Shown here: positions 25,566 through 34,840 of the stretch, piece by piece
Layout of the letters: each line of letters opens with the position of its first letter
How positions within the stretch are numbered: the stretch's first letter is position 1
Source of the DNA: Bacteroidota bacterium
GTDB lineage: Bacteria > Bacteroidota > Bacteroidia > Bacteroidales > Prolixibacteraceae
Assembly (NCBI GenBank): GCA_030698405.1
Contig: JAUYMU010000033.1
Location: forward strand, 1-37,747
DNA length: 37,747 nucleotides
Direction: 5' to 3'
Position numbers and translations under genes: made by a program
The notes under the pieces: generated by a model
What the model was told of the DNA's origin: nothing
Seen by the model: the letters and a program-made list of their open reading frames with translations, nothing else
Databases searched by the model: none

Positions 25566-26849
25566 TTATGGTTTTTCGTCTACATAAAGTTTCGAAACCT
25601 GTCCATCAACCAAAGCGATGTTGTAGATTTTGAGCTCGTCAATAGATCCTTTAAAGTATCCAAGATTTGCAGCAGTTGTCCATTCCATGAAATTGGCAGC
25701 AAGCTCAGCATCAGTAGCAACACCACCAATAATAAACGGTTGAGGACTTGGGGAAGTAAGGGTTTGAGTCAGTGGTCCAATGCCTTTATTGGCTTCTGTC
25801 CATGTTTTGGTAAGAGTACCATTCACATAGAACTTCAATTCTTTGCTCGTTGCATTCAATGTTACAACAACATGATTCCAAACATTAATTTTTACAGAGT
25901 TATCTGTTTCATTATCGGCATCAACAATACCACCATTAACCTTCTTAAAAGTAAAGAATGGCTTGCCACCGTCCTGAATCTGCAATTTGTATCCGGTCCA
26001 GTAATTTTGTGAGACGATGTAGTTGTCAGCTCTCAATGCAGTTGGTTTCACCCAAACTGAGATAGTCAGATTAGCAGGAAGAAATGCTGTTGTATAAGGA
26101 ACTTCAAGATGAGCTCCGCCATCTAAAACGAGCGCTTTTCCACCTTTTACACCATCGCCCCAGGCTGGTGATTTGGAATTGGCACCCATAATAACTGCAT
26201 TCCCCGCTTTAAATGTTCCAACATGTTTGACTGTTGAAAAGGCAGTTGCTGTAGTTCCGGTTCCTTCGTCAAAATGCCAGCCGGCAGTCAGGTACAAAGC
26301 TTCATCAATAAAACCATAAATCTGCGTTCCAAAAGTTTTTTTGGCTGCGGTTAAATTGACGTTCAGATTGGTGATTTGTGCTGGAGTAAGTAGCGTTCCG
26401 GCAGCAGTTTTAACCGTTGCCAGGGTTGACTTAAAGTTGTCGATGGCCGTTTGAGGGTATGTCGCAGAAGTTGCGCCATTGGCAAGCGTTTCACTGGAAG
26501 TAATTAATGCGTAAAGCGCTGCATAGTCAGCCGTTCCATAAGAAGTCAGGGTGGCTGTGGCTGCATTTAAAGCTGATACCTGCGCATCAACTTCCGCCTG
26601 GGTAAGCGTGGTGGAAGCAGAAGCTGTTTTTACCGCAGCCAGGGTGGTTTTAAACGCATCAATTGCTGCCTGCGGATATACGGCAACGGTGGCAGAGGCG
26701 GAAAGCTGATCAGCCGCAGAAATTAACGCGGTCAAGCTGGTTTTGTCTCCAACCGGTTCATCTTTTTCACAAGAACCAAACATAAATGCTGAACTTACAA
26801 CAAGCATAAGGAGCATGGTACGAACTCTAAACAAATTTTTCGTTTTCAT
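25566..26849 (-). CDS. Surface lipoprotein with two FIVAR repeats and a LamG domain
   Basis: 427 residues with lipoprotein signal ending MFGSC (Cys27) and acidic EKDE after it, a pattern favouring surface export. Two FIVAR-type helical repeats (about 38-97 and 108-170) share YPQAAIDAFKTTLAAVKTA and YPQTAIDNFKSTLATVKTA. A LamG-like jelly roll follows (about 188-425), with GWHFDEGTGT, LTISVWVKPT and GSIDELKIYN. It lies 49 bases after susD, where SusE/SusF-like surface glycan-binding proteins usually sit, and probably helps to capture the polysaccharide. No catalytic motif is seen. Confidence 0.85.
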   Translation of the reverse strand: MKTKNLFRVRTMLLMLVVSSAFMFGSCEKDEPVGDKTSLTALISAADQLSASATVAVYPQAAIDAFKTTLAAVKTASASTTLTQAEVDAQVSALNAATATLTSYGTADYAALYALITSSETLANGATSATYPQTAIDNFKSTLATVKTAAGTLLTPAQITNLNVNLTAAKKTFGTQIYGFIDEALYLTAGWHFDEGTGTTATAFSTVKHVGTFKAGNAVIMGANSKSPAWGDGVKGGKALVLDGGAHLEVPYTTAFLPANLTISVWVKPTALRADNYIVSQNYWTGYKLQIQDGGKPFFTFKKVNGGIVDADNETDNSVKINVWNHVVVTLNATSKELKFYVNGTLTKTWTEANKGIGPLTQTLTSPSPQPFIIGGVATDAELAANFMEWTTAANLGYFKGSIDELKIYNIALVDGQVSKLYVDEKP

Positions 26850-26898
26850 AATGTTACTAATAAAGATTTATTGATATAAAATAATTGTATTGGTAATC

Positions 26899-28428
26899 TC
26901 AGGGATTTATAGCCTGGTTTGCATCTGATTCAGCCTGCGGTATTGGTAAATACCGTTTGGTTTCATAGTTGTAATCAGCTCCAAGCGCAGCTTCGGCAAC
27001 TGTTTTGCCCCAGCGGGTCAGGTCGAAATAACGGTGAAATTCCTGTGCCAGTTCAACCCTTCTTTCTTTTTGAATGGCTGTCCGGAGGAGGCTCTGATCT
27101 GTTGTTGTGATATCAGCCAGCAGATCATCGGGGAGAGTTCCGGCAAAGCTTGCACGGGCACGCTGCCTCACTTTATTGAGGTTGGCTTTGGCCTGTTCTG
27201 CATTGCTTGTTTCATTGTATGCTTCTGCCTTCATCAGTAAAACGTCGGCAAAGCGCAGATAAATATAATTGAGGTCGCCATCGCCTTTCAGCGAAGAAGA
27301 AACTTCGGAAAGCGGTTGCTGGTGTTTTTTTGTGAGGTAACCCGTGGGCGACCAACCGGCGCTGAAAAGATCATCGTTCAGCCAGGGTTGACCATCACGG
27401 CCAACAGAAGCATCAAGGCGCGGATCAACTTCGCCGGTAGCACTTTTCTCAAAAGCATCAACCAGACTTTGAGTTGGTGCATTGAAATAATAACCACCCT
27501 CGGTAGGAGGCGCAAACCACTGGTTCATTGCGTTTCCGGTGAACGGATTTTGTTCTGTCAATTGCTGAATTTCGAAAATTGATTCGCTGCTGTTTTCAAA
27601 AGCCAGCTTGAAATTATCGGCATAATCAGGTAAAAGGCTGTAAATTCCAAGGTCTTCAACTTGTTGAAAAAAGGTGATGGCTGCAGTCCATTTTTGCTGG
27701 TACAAACTTGCTTTTCCCGACATAGCCAACGCAGCGCCTTTGGTTACGCGGCCAATATCTGCTGAAGTATAAGAAACCGGTAAAACCGCGGCAGCTTCAG
27801 TTAAGTCTTTTTCAATCTGAAGATAAATGGCAGCGACTTCGCTCAACGGAACATTAATTGTTTCAGGAGTGATCTGGGGCAACAGTTTCAGCGGAACCTT
27901 TCCGAAAATATTAACAAGGTTGAAGTAACTGTAAGCCCTGATAAATTTTGCTTCGCCGATAATGCGGTTTTTCAGGCTTTCATCCATCGGAACTGAAGGA
28001 ACATTGGCAATTACATTGTTGGCACGGGCGATGGCTTCATAGGCAAATTTCCAGTAATTGCTGATCATTCCATTGGTTGAATTCGCGGTGAATTCATCGA
28101 TGTAGGTGATTTCAGCCTGATCGCCCGGATTACCGCCTTTAACAGCGTCATCGGAAGCAACAGCTCCAAATACCCAGATTACATTGTTCGCACTGGAAAA
28201 TGAAATTGCATGATACACTCCGTTTATAGCCTGAATGGCCTGTTTGTCGTTCTGGTAAAAGGTGTCGGTTGAGAAACTGCCTTTCAGGTTTTCGGTTAAA
28301 AAATCCTCACAGGAACTGAAAATGATCAGTGTCAAAACCAGCAGCATTGCTGTTTGTAGTTTCATTCTATAAGCTTTCATCATCTGATTTCTGAAAGTGT
28401 CTGTTATTTTGATTGAAATTCGTTTCAT
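26899..28428 (-). CDS. susD: SusD/RagB-family outer-membrane glycan-binding lipoprotein
   Basis: The SusD lid captures oligosaccharides over its SusC channel. The 509-residue frame has the family N-terminus CEDFLTENLKGSFSTDTFYQ, the TPR-like RIIGEAKFIRAYSYFNLVNIFG, LRFADVLLMKAEAYNE, and the C-terminal ERRVELAQEFHRYFDLTRWG. The lipobox is IIFSSC. The ATG at 28428, 11 bases after the susC stop, gives a long n-region; internal ATGs at 28380 or 28365 would give a more usual signal peptide (MKLQTAMLLVLTLIIFSSC), so the true start is uncertain. It is translationally close to susC. Confidence 0.95.
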   Translation of the reverse strand: MKRISIKITDTFRNQMMKAYRMKLQTAMLLVLTLIIFSSCEDFLTENLKGSFSTDTFYQNDKQAIQAINGVYHAISFSSANNVIWVFGAVASDDAVKGGNPGDQAEITYIDEFTANSTNGMISNYWKFAYEAIARANNVIANVPSVPMDESLKNRIIGEAKFIRAYSYFNLVNIFGKVPLKLLPQITPETINVPLSEVAAIYLQIEKDLTEAAAVLPVSYTSADIGRVTKGAALAMSGKASLYQQKWTAAITFFQQVEDLGIYSLLPDYADNFKLAFENSSESIFEIQQLTEQNPFTGNAMNQWFAPPTEGGYYFNAPTQSLVDAFEKSATGEVDPRLDASVGRDGQPWLNDDLFSAGWSPTGYLTKKHQQPLSEVSSSLKGDGDLNYIYLRFADVLLMKAEAYNETSNAEQAKANLNKVRQRARASFAGTLPDDLLADITTTDQSLLRTAIQKERRVELAQEFHRYFDLTRWGKTVAEAALGADYNYETKRYLPIPQAESDANQAINP

Positions 28429-28439
28429 GGTTCAGTAGA

Positions 28440-31400
28440 TTAAAAAGTGATGTCAAGTCCGAGCATAAAAGTCATTGCCGAAGGATAAGTTCCCCAGTCG
28501 ATACCGGCGGCGCGGTCGCCTTCGTTTTTGGAGTTGTCGCTAACGGTCATTTCAGGATCCAATCCTGAATATTTGGTCAGGGTAAGCAGGTTGGTGCCCG
28601 AAGCATATAACCGTACCTGCGACAATCCGATCACCTTCAGTGTTTTCTCCGGAATTGTATAACCGAGCTGAACGTTTTTCAACCTCAGGTAAGCGCCATC
28701 TTCCAAAAACCTGGACGAAGGCATCGCATTGTTCGATTTGGAAGTCCATGATGCCCTTGGCTGAGTATTGGAAGTTCCTTCTCCGGTCCATCGTTCATCA
28801 AAATAGCGCTGCGTAACGGTGAAGCCACGGTAAAAACCTTCAATGTCCTGATTCACCTGCGAATAGATTTTATTTCCATACACACCCTGGCCAAAAATGC
28901 TGATGTCGAAGTTTTTGTAGTTTGCTGCCAGATTGAATCCGCCGGTAAGCCATGGAATTGCACTGCCAAGATAGACCCGGTCGAGGTTGTCAATTGTTCC
29001 GTCAGGATTATTGTCCTTGTATTTTACATCGCCGGGGCGAATTTTATCTCCCTGAAATGATGATAGCAAAACATCGGTTTCATTCTGGAAAATACCCTCC
29101 ATCTCGAGCATGTAAAAAGACCCGATCGGATGCCCGACTGCTGTCTGGGTCGCATCGATACCCGATTCAACCCGTCCACCATAGAGTGGCGCTTCCAGCT
29201 TGAGCACTTCGTTGTGTACAAAAGCAATGTTTCCACCGATTGAATAACCCCAATCCTTCTTGTTTTTGCGGTAAGTTGCTTCAAGCTCAATCCCGTTGTT
29301 TAATACTGAACCGCTGTTGATCCAGGCAGCTTCGGCATATCCGGTTGATGGTGGATTGGATGCCTTTACCAGCATGTCTTCGGTTACTTTGTAATAATAG
29401 TCGATAGAAAATGCCAATGCACCTTTCCAAAATTCTGCATCCAAACCAGCATTGTACTGGTAGCTGGTTTCCCACCTCAGGTTTTCGTTTCCGAGGGCTG
29501 ATTGTGCATAACCGCTGTTCGAAATGTTCCCAAAAGCATAATTGTAATAGGGTGATATCCTGTCTTTATCGGCATAAAGGCCAACATCCTGGTTTCCGAC
29601 ACCACCATAGCCGGCGCGAAGTTTAAGGTTCGAAAGCCACGAAACATTCTTCAGAAATTCTTCCTGAGACAATACCCAGCCGGCTGAAAGGGAGTAGAAA
29701 GTTCCCCATTTGTTGTCGCCTGTAAACCTTGAAGATCCATCTCGTCTCAGTGTTCCCGACAAGTAGTATTTTCCTTTGTAATCGTAGTTTATTCTTCCGA
29801 AAAGCGAGGCCAGTGTTGAAGCATATTCATTTTGGCTGCTCATTTTGATCCCCAATCCGTTCCCGATATAAATCAGTTCCTTTTGTTCGACCGGAAAATC
29901 CATGTCGCTGGAATAAAGACCTTTTCCGCTGTTTTTAATGGCTTCGAACCCCAGCATAGCCGAAACGGTATGCGATTCACCGATTTGGGTGTCATAATTG
30001 AGCAGGTTATTCATCGATAGGTTTGCAATTTGCTCACTGCCAATATTCAGTCCGTTTTTGGCATTGATACGATCCAGCGTTCCCCAGGTAGGTGAAAAAC
30101 GGCGGCTGAACGAATTGCGGTAATCAACACCCACGTTGGTGGTAAATTTTAATTCAGGAGTTATTTTGGCAATGAAATAGGCCTTGCCCATATAACTGTC
30201 GTCCTTGCGGTTGTTGTCATTCAAAGCGCTCATGCCGATTGGATTGTAACCATCGCCCAGGAACGAATCATATTTCTGTGCACCAAAATATTCGGCAGGG
30301 CGGTCAACGAATCTTCCATCTTCAAACCGGATTGGAATAGCCGGATTGCGGAAGAATGCGTATCTGACGACACTTCCGCCATTGCCACCTGCGCCATCAC
30401 CCGAACTTCCAATCATGTCGTTGCTTGAAATTCCGGCGAGCATATTTACCCCGACCGTCAGCCATTTACTGGCTTCGGTATTGACATCAAGACGAATAGT
30501 TCCCCGGGTATATCCGCTTCCTTTTACAATTCCCTTCTGATCGAAAAGCGAAGTGGAAATCATAAAATTGGTCGTTTCATTTCCTCCTGAAAGTGAAATT
30601 TCGTGCGAATTGATCGGCGCCGGTTGTAGCAGCTCTTTCACATAGTTCACGTTGGAAAACTTCGCAGCATCATCAGGAGTAATCAGTCCACGGTGCAGCG
30701 ATTCGGGCAGAAAAGCATTGTCGTTGGTGGCTGCTTCATTGTAAATGGTCACATAATCGGTGGTATTGACCATCTTCGTGAGGTTGGTCGCCTGTTGAAA
30801 ACCCGTCTGTCCGCGATAAGTAACTTTGGTTTTACCCTTAACTCCTTTTTTTGTGGTAATAAGTACTACGCCGTTGTTGGCACGCGAACCATAAATGGCC
30901 GAAGCCGAGGCATCTTTCAGTACAGTAATATTTTCAATATCACCGGGCGAAAGAATTTTCAAAGCATCGCTGGTTGGTATTCCATCGACGATGTAAAGCG
31001 GGTCGTTGCTCGAATTGATTGAACCTGAACCACGGATACGAACCGAAACACCTTCACCGGGAGCGCCAGTATTTTGTGTAACCTGCACTCCGGCGGCACG
31101 ACCCTGCAAAGCTTGTGCGACATCCGAAACCGGCAATGCAGTAAGATCTTTGTTGTTTACTTTGGCAACAGCGCCCAGAACACTGCGCTTTTTTACAGAG
31201 CCGTATCCAATCACAACCATTTCATTCAGCAAAATATCCTCCGGAACAAGCTTTACATCAATCACTGTGCGATCGCCGGTAATTTGTTCTGACGGCGTGA
31301 AACCCATGTATGAATAGACAATTACCGATTCGGCAGTTAATTGATCCGATACCAGACGATACCTGCCATCGATATCGGTAATGGTGCCTGTGGTAGTTCC

Positions 31401-31532
31401 TTTGATCATAACCGCAACACCAATCAGGGTTTCTCCTGATTTGGAATCGCTTACAGTTCCTTCGACCGTACGCTGCGCAAATAGAGTTACAGTGAGCGAA
31501 ATCATCATCATTAATAATAGCAGTCGTTTCAT
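28440..31532 (-). CDS. susC: SusC/RagA-family TonB-dependent outer-membrane transporter
   Basis: SusC imports oligosaccharides across the outer membrane using TonB energy. The 1030-residue product has a signal peptide (1-19), a CarboxypepD_reg-like domain (about 22-105, GTVSDSKSGETLIGVAV, DIDGRYRL), the SusC hallmark LNEMVVIGYGSVKK, a plug with LQGRAAGVQVTQNTG and SGSINSSNDPLYIVDG, and a beta barrel ending TFMLGLDITF with terminal Phe. There is no extra N-terminal anti-sigma-interacting (STN) domain, in keeping with control by the hybrid two-component regulator instead of an ECF sigma/anti-sigma pair. Confidence 0.97.
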   Translation of the reverse strand: MKRLLLLMMMISLTVTLFAQRTVEGTVSDSKSGETLIGVAVMIKGTTTGTITDIDGRYRLVSDQLTAESVIVYSYMGFTPSEQITGDRTVIDVKLVPEDILLNEMVVIGYGSVKKRSVLGAVAKVNNKDLTALPVSDVAQALQGRAAGVQVTQNTGAPGEGVSVRIRGSGSINSSNDPLYIVDGIPTSDALKILSPGDIENITVLKDASASAIYGSRANNGVVLITTKKGVKGKTKVTYRGQTGFQQATNLTKMVNTTDYVTIYNEAATNDNAFLPESLHRGLITPDDAAKFSNVNYVKELLQPAPINSHEISLSGGNETTNFMISTSLFDQKGIVKGSGYTRGTIRLDVNTEASKWLTVGVNMLAGISSNDMIGSSGDGAGGNGGSVVRYAFFRNPAIPIRFEDGRFVDRPAEYFGAQKYDSFLGDGYNPIGMSALNDNNRKDDSYMGKAYFIAKITPELKFTTNVGVDYRNSFSRRFSPTWGTLDRINAKNGLNIGSEQIANLSMNNLLNYDTQIGESHTVSAMLGFEAIKNSGKGLYSSDMDFPVEQKELIYIGNGLGIKMSSQNEYASTLASLFGRINYDYKGKYYLSGTLRRDGSSRFTGDNKWGTFYSLSAGWVLSQEEFLKNVSWLSNLKLRAGYGGVGNQDVGLYADKDRISPYYNYAFGNISNSGYAQSALGNENLRWETSYQYNAGLDAEFWKGALAFSIDYYYKVTEDMLVKASNPPSTGYAEAAWINSGSVLNNGIELEATYRKNKKDWGYSIGGNIAFVHNEVLKLEAPLYGGRVESGIDATQTAVGHPIGSFYMLEMEGIFQNETDVLLSSFQGDKIRPGDVKYKDNNPDGTIDNLDRVYLGSAIPWLTGGFNLAANYKNFDISIFGQGVYGNKIYSQVNQDIEGFYRGFTVTQRYFDERWTGEGTSNTQPRASWTSKSNNAMPSSRFLEDGAYLRLKNVQLGYTIPEKTLKVIGLSQVRLYASGTNLLTLTKYSGLDPEMTVSDNSKNEGDRAAGIDWGTYPSAMTFMLGLDITF

Positions 31533-31574
31533 ATTGTCAGTTTTGATAGATTTTAATTAAGCTGTTTTAGATGT

Positions 31575-31707
31575 TATCCTTTGCCGTTGACTTTAGTCAA
31601 CGGGTTGAAGAAACATAAGAGTTCCGGGCTTTAGCCCATACTCCTGTGGCTAAAGCCAATAGCATGTTTCCATTTGATCCGTCAGCTGAAGCTGACGGCA
31701 AAGGATA
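31575..31707. repeat. REP-like hairpin cluster B
   Basis: The 133-bp block is bounded by inverted TATCCTTTGCCG and CGGCAAAGGATA. Inside are hairpins CCGTTGACTTTAGTCAACGG, CCGGGCTTTAGCCCA (31624-31638), TGGCTAAAGCCA (31647-31658) and CCGTCAGCTGAAGCTGACGG (31679-31698). The layout resembles a BIME or MITE. It lies between susC and the upstream lipoprotein gene and could affect transcript stability there. Confidence 0.85.
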
Positions 31708-31738
31708 GACTTCGATATATGACATTATTTCCATTTGG

Positions 31739-33460
31739 TTATTTATAAGCAATTACCACATTGCCGGCTTTTACTTTTGATCCCTCCGATGTCAGTTTTG
31801 TTCCGGAAGGAAGGACTACAACCAGTGCGGACTTTCCTGCCGGCAGCTTAATTTTCATCTTTCCTTCGCCTGCTTTTGCCAGGTATTTCTTCGAAACTAC
31901 ATCAAACAAGTCCACACTTTTTTCTGAAGAATAGGTTACTGTTGTATCATTTCCATAAGGATTATAATAGAGGTACTGCGGGTATTTGTTATCGGCATAA
32001 AAGTCGGTCACATTGCAATCGAGCGCCAGAATTCCTTCGACATCGGTTGTATTTACAATGGCGCCGAAAATTCCAACGATTGACGTACTGTAAAGGCTGA
32101 ACATGGTTTCTTTGGGCTGACCGGCTGTCCATTTGGGTCCGTCGCCGGTTGAGACGGGAGTGATTCCCTTCAATTCTGGTTTGTTGTAATCATCCACTTT
32201 ACGCAAACCTTCATAACCGATAATTCCCTGCGTCAGGTTTTTCAATTCAGGAAGAAGCTGGTGGGCATCGTCAACCTCATCAGGATAAAATAAACGGGAT
32301 GCATTGACCAGATTCAGCATGTATTTACCGATTGTTTGTGCGTACTGCGGTTCATATTTTACCATTGGCACCAATGGCCAGGCCATTGCCACTGAATTCA
32401 TAAAAAAAGCATATCCGCCTCCATCGGTAATACTTCCCTGAAGTCCGGAAACATCGTAATCGCCCCATTTTTCTGCAATCACACCCCAACCGTAACGACC
32501 TTCTTTGTTCTGGCAACCGTCAAACATCCAGTTCAGCAATTTGGTCACATCGTAACTGGTTCCCTGTTCAGCATTGAGCCGGGCGGCTGTATAAGTACCG
32601 AACGGAAGCAGCATTTCGTAAAAGCGGCTTTCTTTCTGGCTGAGCAAAGCATCGGTTGCAGTTTTTGCTCCATTGAGGTAGCGTTTGTCGCCGAATTTGT
32701 AATACGCTGAATACAATATCCAGGCATGTCCACCGGCAACATCCTGTTGCAGCGGAATGTGGTTAATCATGCCTTTCATCTGCGCATAATCGAAATAGGA
32801 ATAATCGTAATTCCCGTTCAGTACAGAGTCAGCTTTGTAGAATTGGTCAGCCACTTTCCGTTGAATAAATTCAGTATTTTCAACTTCAGGAAAAAGTGCT
32901 GCAACTCCGTAATACAGCACATTCGGATAAACATCGTACCACCAGTCGCGGCCATAACCACCACCGGCCATTGCCACTTCAGGATTGGTGTTGTTCATCA
33001 GAATATTCCAGTTGGTATCGCTGTTGAAATAGTTCTGAGACATTTTCGCATAGTTGAAACCATGCTGATTGGTTTTGTCAATTCCCATCAGCCCGGCACT
33101 GATCAGGGAATTGTAGGTGGTTAACGCTTCATGAAATTCACCGTTATTGTTTTTCGGTCCCTGACGGACATCACCAATCACGGTGTAAAGCCCGTAGGTC
33201 ACCTGATCTATGTTTCGTCTGGAACTGTCGAGCCAGATTAACGGTTCGTAAGAATCATCCGGAGTAAAATTGTAAACAAGGCTGTCGAACTGCATCGTTT
33301 TTTTCTTCCAGTCGATAATTTTCAGGGGTTGAGGCATATCCGGCATCTGTTCGATCCGAAGCAAAGAAGTCTGAACCACCGGTTCGCCCAATTGTGTGTT
33401 GCAGGAGAAGAATCCTGTGAGCAGGGCTAGAATTAGTATTTTAAGGAATCCGTTTTTCAT
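31739..33460 (-). CDS. PUL lipoprotein of unknown, probably catalytic, family (paralogue of the 1038-residue protein)
   Basis: 573 residues. The lipoprotein signal ends GFFSC (Cys20). The mature part matches residues ~25-555 of the protein at 22070-25186 block by block: MPDMPQPLKIIDWK, GIDKTNQHG, GRDWWYDVYPNV, LPFGTYTAARLNA, GDYDVSGL, YAFFMN, NASRLFY, CNVTDFYADN and LYYNP. Conserved Asp, Trp and Tyr clusters (DWWYD, GDYDVSGLQG) are the kind that line sugar-binding clefts of alpha/alpha-toroid enzymes. I do not recognise the family. It lacks the Ig, LamG and T9SS parts, so it likely works anchored in a membrane, in the periplasm or on the surface. Its place between susC and the sugar transporter suggests it acts on the imported oligosaccharide. 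Confidence 0.82.
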   Translation of the reverse strand: MKNGFLKILILALLTGFFSCNTQLGEPVVQTSLLRIEQMPDMPQPLKIIDWKKKTMQFDSLVYNFTPDDSYEPLIWLDSSRRNIDQVTYGLYTVIGDVRQGPKNNNGEFHEALTTYNSLISAGLMGIDKTNQHGFNYAKMSQNYFNSDTNWNILMNNTNPEVAMAGGGYGRDWWYDVYPNVLYYGVAALFPEVENTEFIQRKVADQFYKADSVLNGNYDYSYFDYAQMKGMINHIPLQQDVAGGHAWILYSAYYKFGDKRYLNGAKTATDALLSQKESRFYEMLLPFGTYTAARLNAEQGTSYDVTKLLNWMFDGCQNKEGRYGWGVIAEKWGDYDVSGLQGSITDGGGYAFFMNSVAMAWPLVPMVKYEPQYAQTIGKYMLNLVNASRLFYPDEVDDAHQLLPELKNLTQGIIGYEGLRKVDDYNKPELKGITPVSTGDGPKWTAGQPKETMFSLYSTSIVGIFGAIVNTTDVEGILALDCNVTDFYADNKYPQYLYYNPYGNDTTVTYSSEKSVDLFDVVSKKYLAKAGEGKMKIKLPAGKSALVVVLPSGTKLTSEGSKVKAGNVVIAYK

Positions 33461-33482
33461 TTTTCTATTTTTTTAATTATTT

Positions 33483-33555
33483 ACCACATAGGCACATAGG
33501 TCACATAGTTTTTTTATTTTTATTTTTTCCTATGCGTTCTATGTGTCTATGTGGT
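33483..33555. repeat. Inverted repeat of ACATAG words with an A/T-rich loop
   Basis: ACCACATAG, CACATAG and CACATAG on the left pair with CTATG, CTATGTG and CTATGTGGT on the right across a T-rich loop. It may terminate or attenuate transcription between the MFS gene and the following lipoprotein gene, or be a dispersed element. Confidence 0.75.
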
Positions 33556-33562
33556 TTTTCAT

Positions 33563-34825
33563 CTATTTTGTTTCTTTAGCTTCAGAATATGAATCTTTCA
33601 TGATGTTTTTAGCCAGAGGGATAGAAAGCATTTGAAGTACTGCCACGATAATTAGCGAGTACCGAAGTGCAAAGCTTTCTGAAACGTAGAATGCGAAGAA
33701 GATGAATAATCCCAGTCCGCCAACCCTTCCGGCATATAGGCCAAACTCATGGTTGAGGATATAGGCGTACTGATTGCGGTTTTCGCGTTTCGAAACCACA
33801 TCAATCACCTTCATCATAATCGGATAATAGGCCAGATCGTGCAATGGCTGAAAGAATACCTTGCACAGTACAAATACCATTACTCCGAACATGGACAATT
33901 CGATGCCGTTAACAACTGTTCCGATCAGGAAAAGTGTAATGCCAAATCCGAAAATTAGAATGCGGTGTTTGGGTTTGGCGAAGCGGCCTAACAGATAAAT
34001 CAGAATGGCAGTCAATCCGCCGCTGATTCCCTGAATAAGGCCAAGCGAACCTTCCTGCCCCACATATTTCATAATCAGCATTGCCGGCGCGGTTACCAGA
34101 AATCCCTGAACAAGTCCCTTCAGGAATGCAAGTAATATCTGTTTGTTCCAAAGGCGATCGAAGCGGAAATAGAGAAAGTCTTTCTGAACCGGGTTTTCGA
34201 ATTTGCCACGGGCCAGTGAAATAACGGCCAGTATGGTGATCACAAAAACAAAGATTGTTACAATTTGATAGCCTTTATAAATGTCAAATACGATTCCGAG
34301 TATTTTCATCCCATCAATAGAGGCCAGCAAAGCGCCTATGGTCAATGGAATGGTAATGTTAGCGATGGTGAAGAAGAACGATTCGAGCCCGAAAAAGTAG
34401 TTCCGGTTTTCATCATTGGTGGTATTAAGCGCCATCAGGTAGCGGTTGGTCCAGAAAAATCCGGCAGATGCGCCAATCATGGTTCCTGAAACGATCAGTC
34501 CAAAAAGTTTTATGTCTTTTACAAACATCATTGCCACCATCGACACACCACTCAACAGAATGCCAAAACTATACAGATGTGCAACTTTGAAACTCTTCAG
34601 CAAAAATCCGTTTGTCAGCGAAGTGATGATGATGCCCGTGTACATAGCGACCTGAAAAATGGCCACATAACTCGTATCGGCAAAATAGCGCATGATGTAG
34701 GCTGCCATAAATATCTCGACAACAGGCAAAACCAATGCGTAAAGCATGTTGGTAATGAGCAATACCCGCATGTTGTGGGGCATTGAAAGGAAAAAACGAA
34801 ACTCGGCAGTCAGTTTTGCTATCAT
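33563..34825 (-). CDS. MFS-family inner-membrane sugar transporter
   Basis: 420 residues with about twelve hydrophobic segments, for example VLLITNMLYALVLPVVEIFM, AIFQVAMYTGIIITSL and LFLIGTVVNGIELSMFGVMV, and a central cytoplasmic loop around KFENPVQKDFLYFRF. It fits the major facilitator superfamily. It begins 15 bases after the GH130 stop, and GH130-MFS pairs are common in Bacteroidota loci that import beta-mannosyl disaccharides for cytoplasmic phosphorolysis. The exact sugar is inferred, not shown. Confidence 0.85.
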   Translation of the reverse strand: MIAKLTAEFRFFLSMPHNMRVLLITNMLYALVLPVVEIFMAAYIMRYFADTSYVAIFQVAMYTGIIITSLTNGFLLKSFKVAHLYSFGILLSGVSMVAMMFVKDIKLFGLIVSGTMIGASAGFFWTNRYLMALNTTNDENRNYFFGLESFFFTIANITIPLTIGALLASIDGMKILGIVFDIYKGYQIVTIFVFVITILAVISLARGKFENPVQKDFLYFRFDRLWNKQILLAFLKGLVQGFLVTAPAMLIMKYVGQEGSLGLIQGISGGLTAILIYLLGRFAKPKHRILIFGFGITLFLIGTVVNGIELSMFGVMVFVLCKVFFQPLHDLAYYPIMMKVIDVVSKRENRNQYAYILNHEFGLYAGRVGGLGLFIFFAFYVSESFALRYSLIIVAVLQMLSIPLAKNIMKDSYSEAKETK

Positions 34826-34840
34826 TGCAGGAATTTGCTG

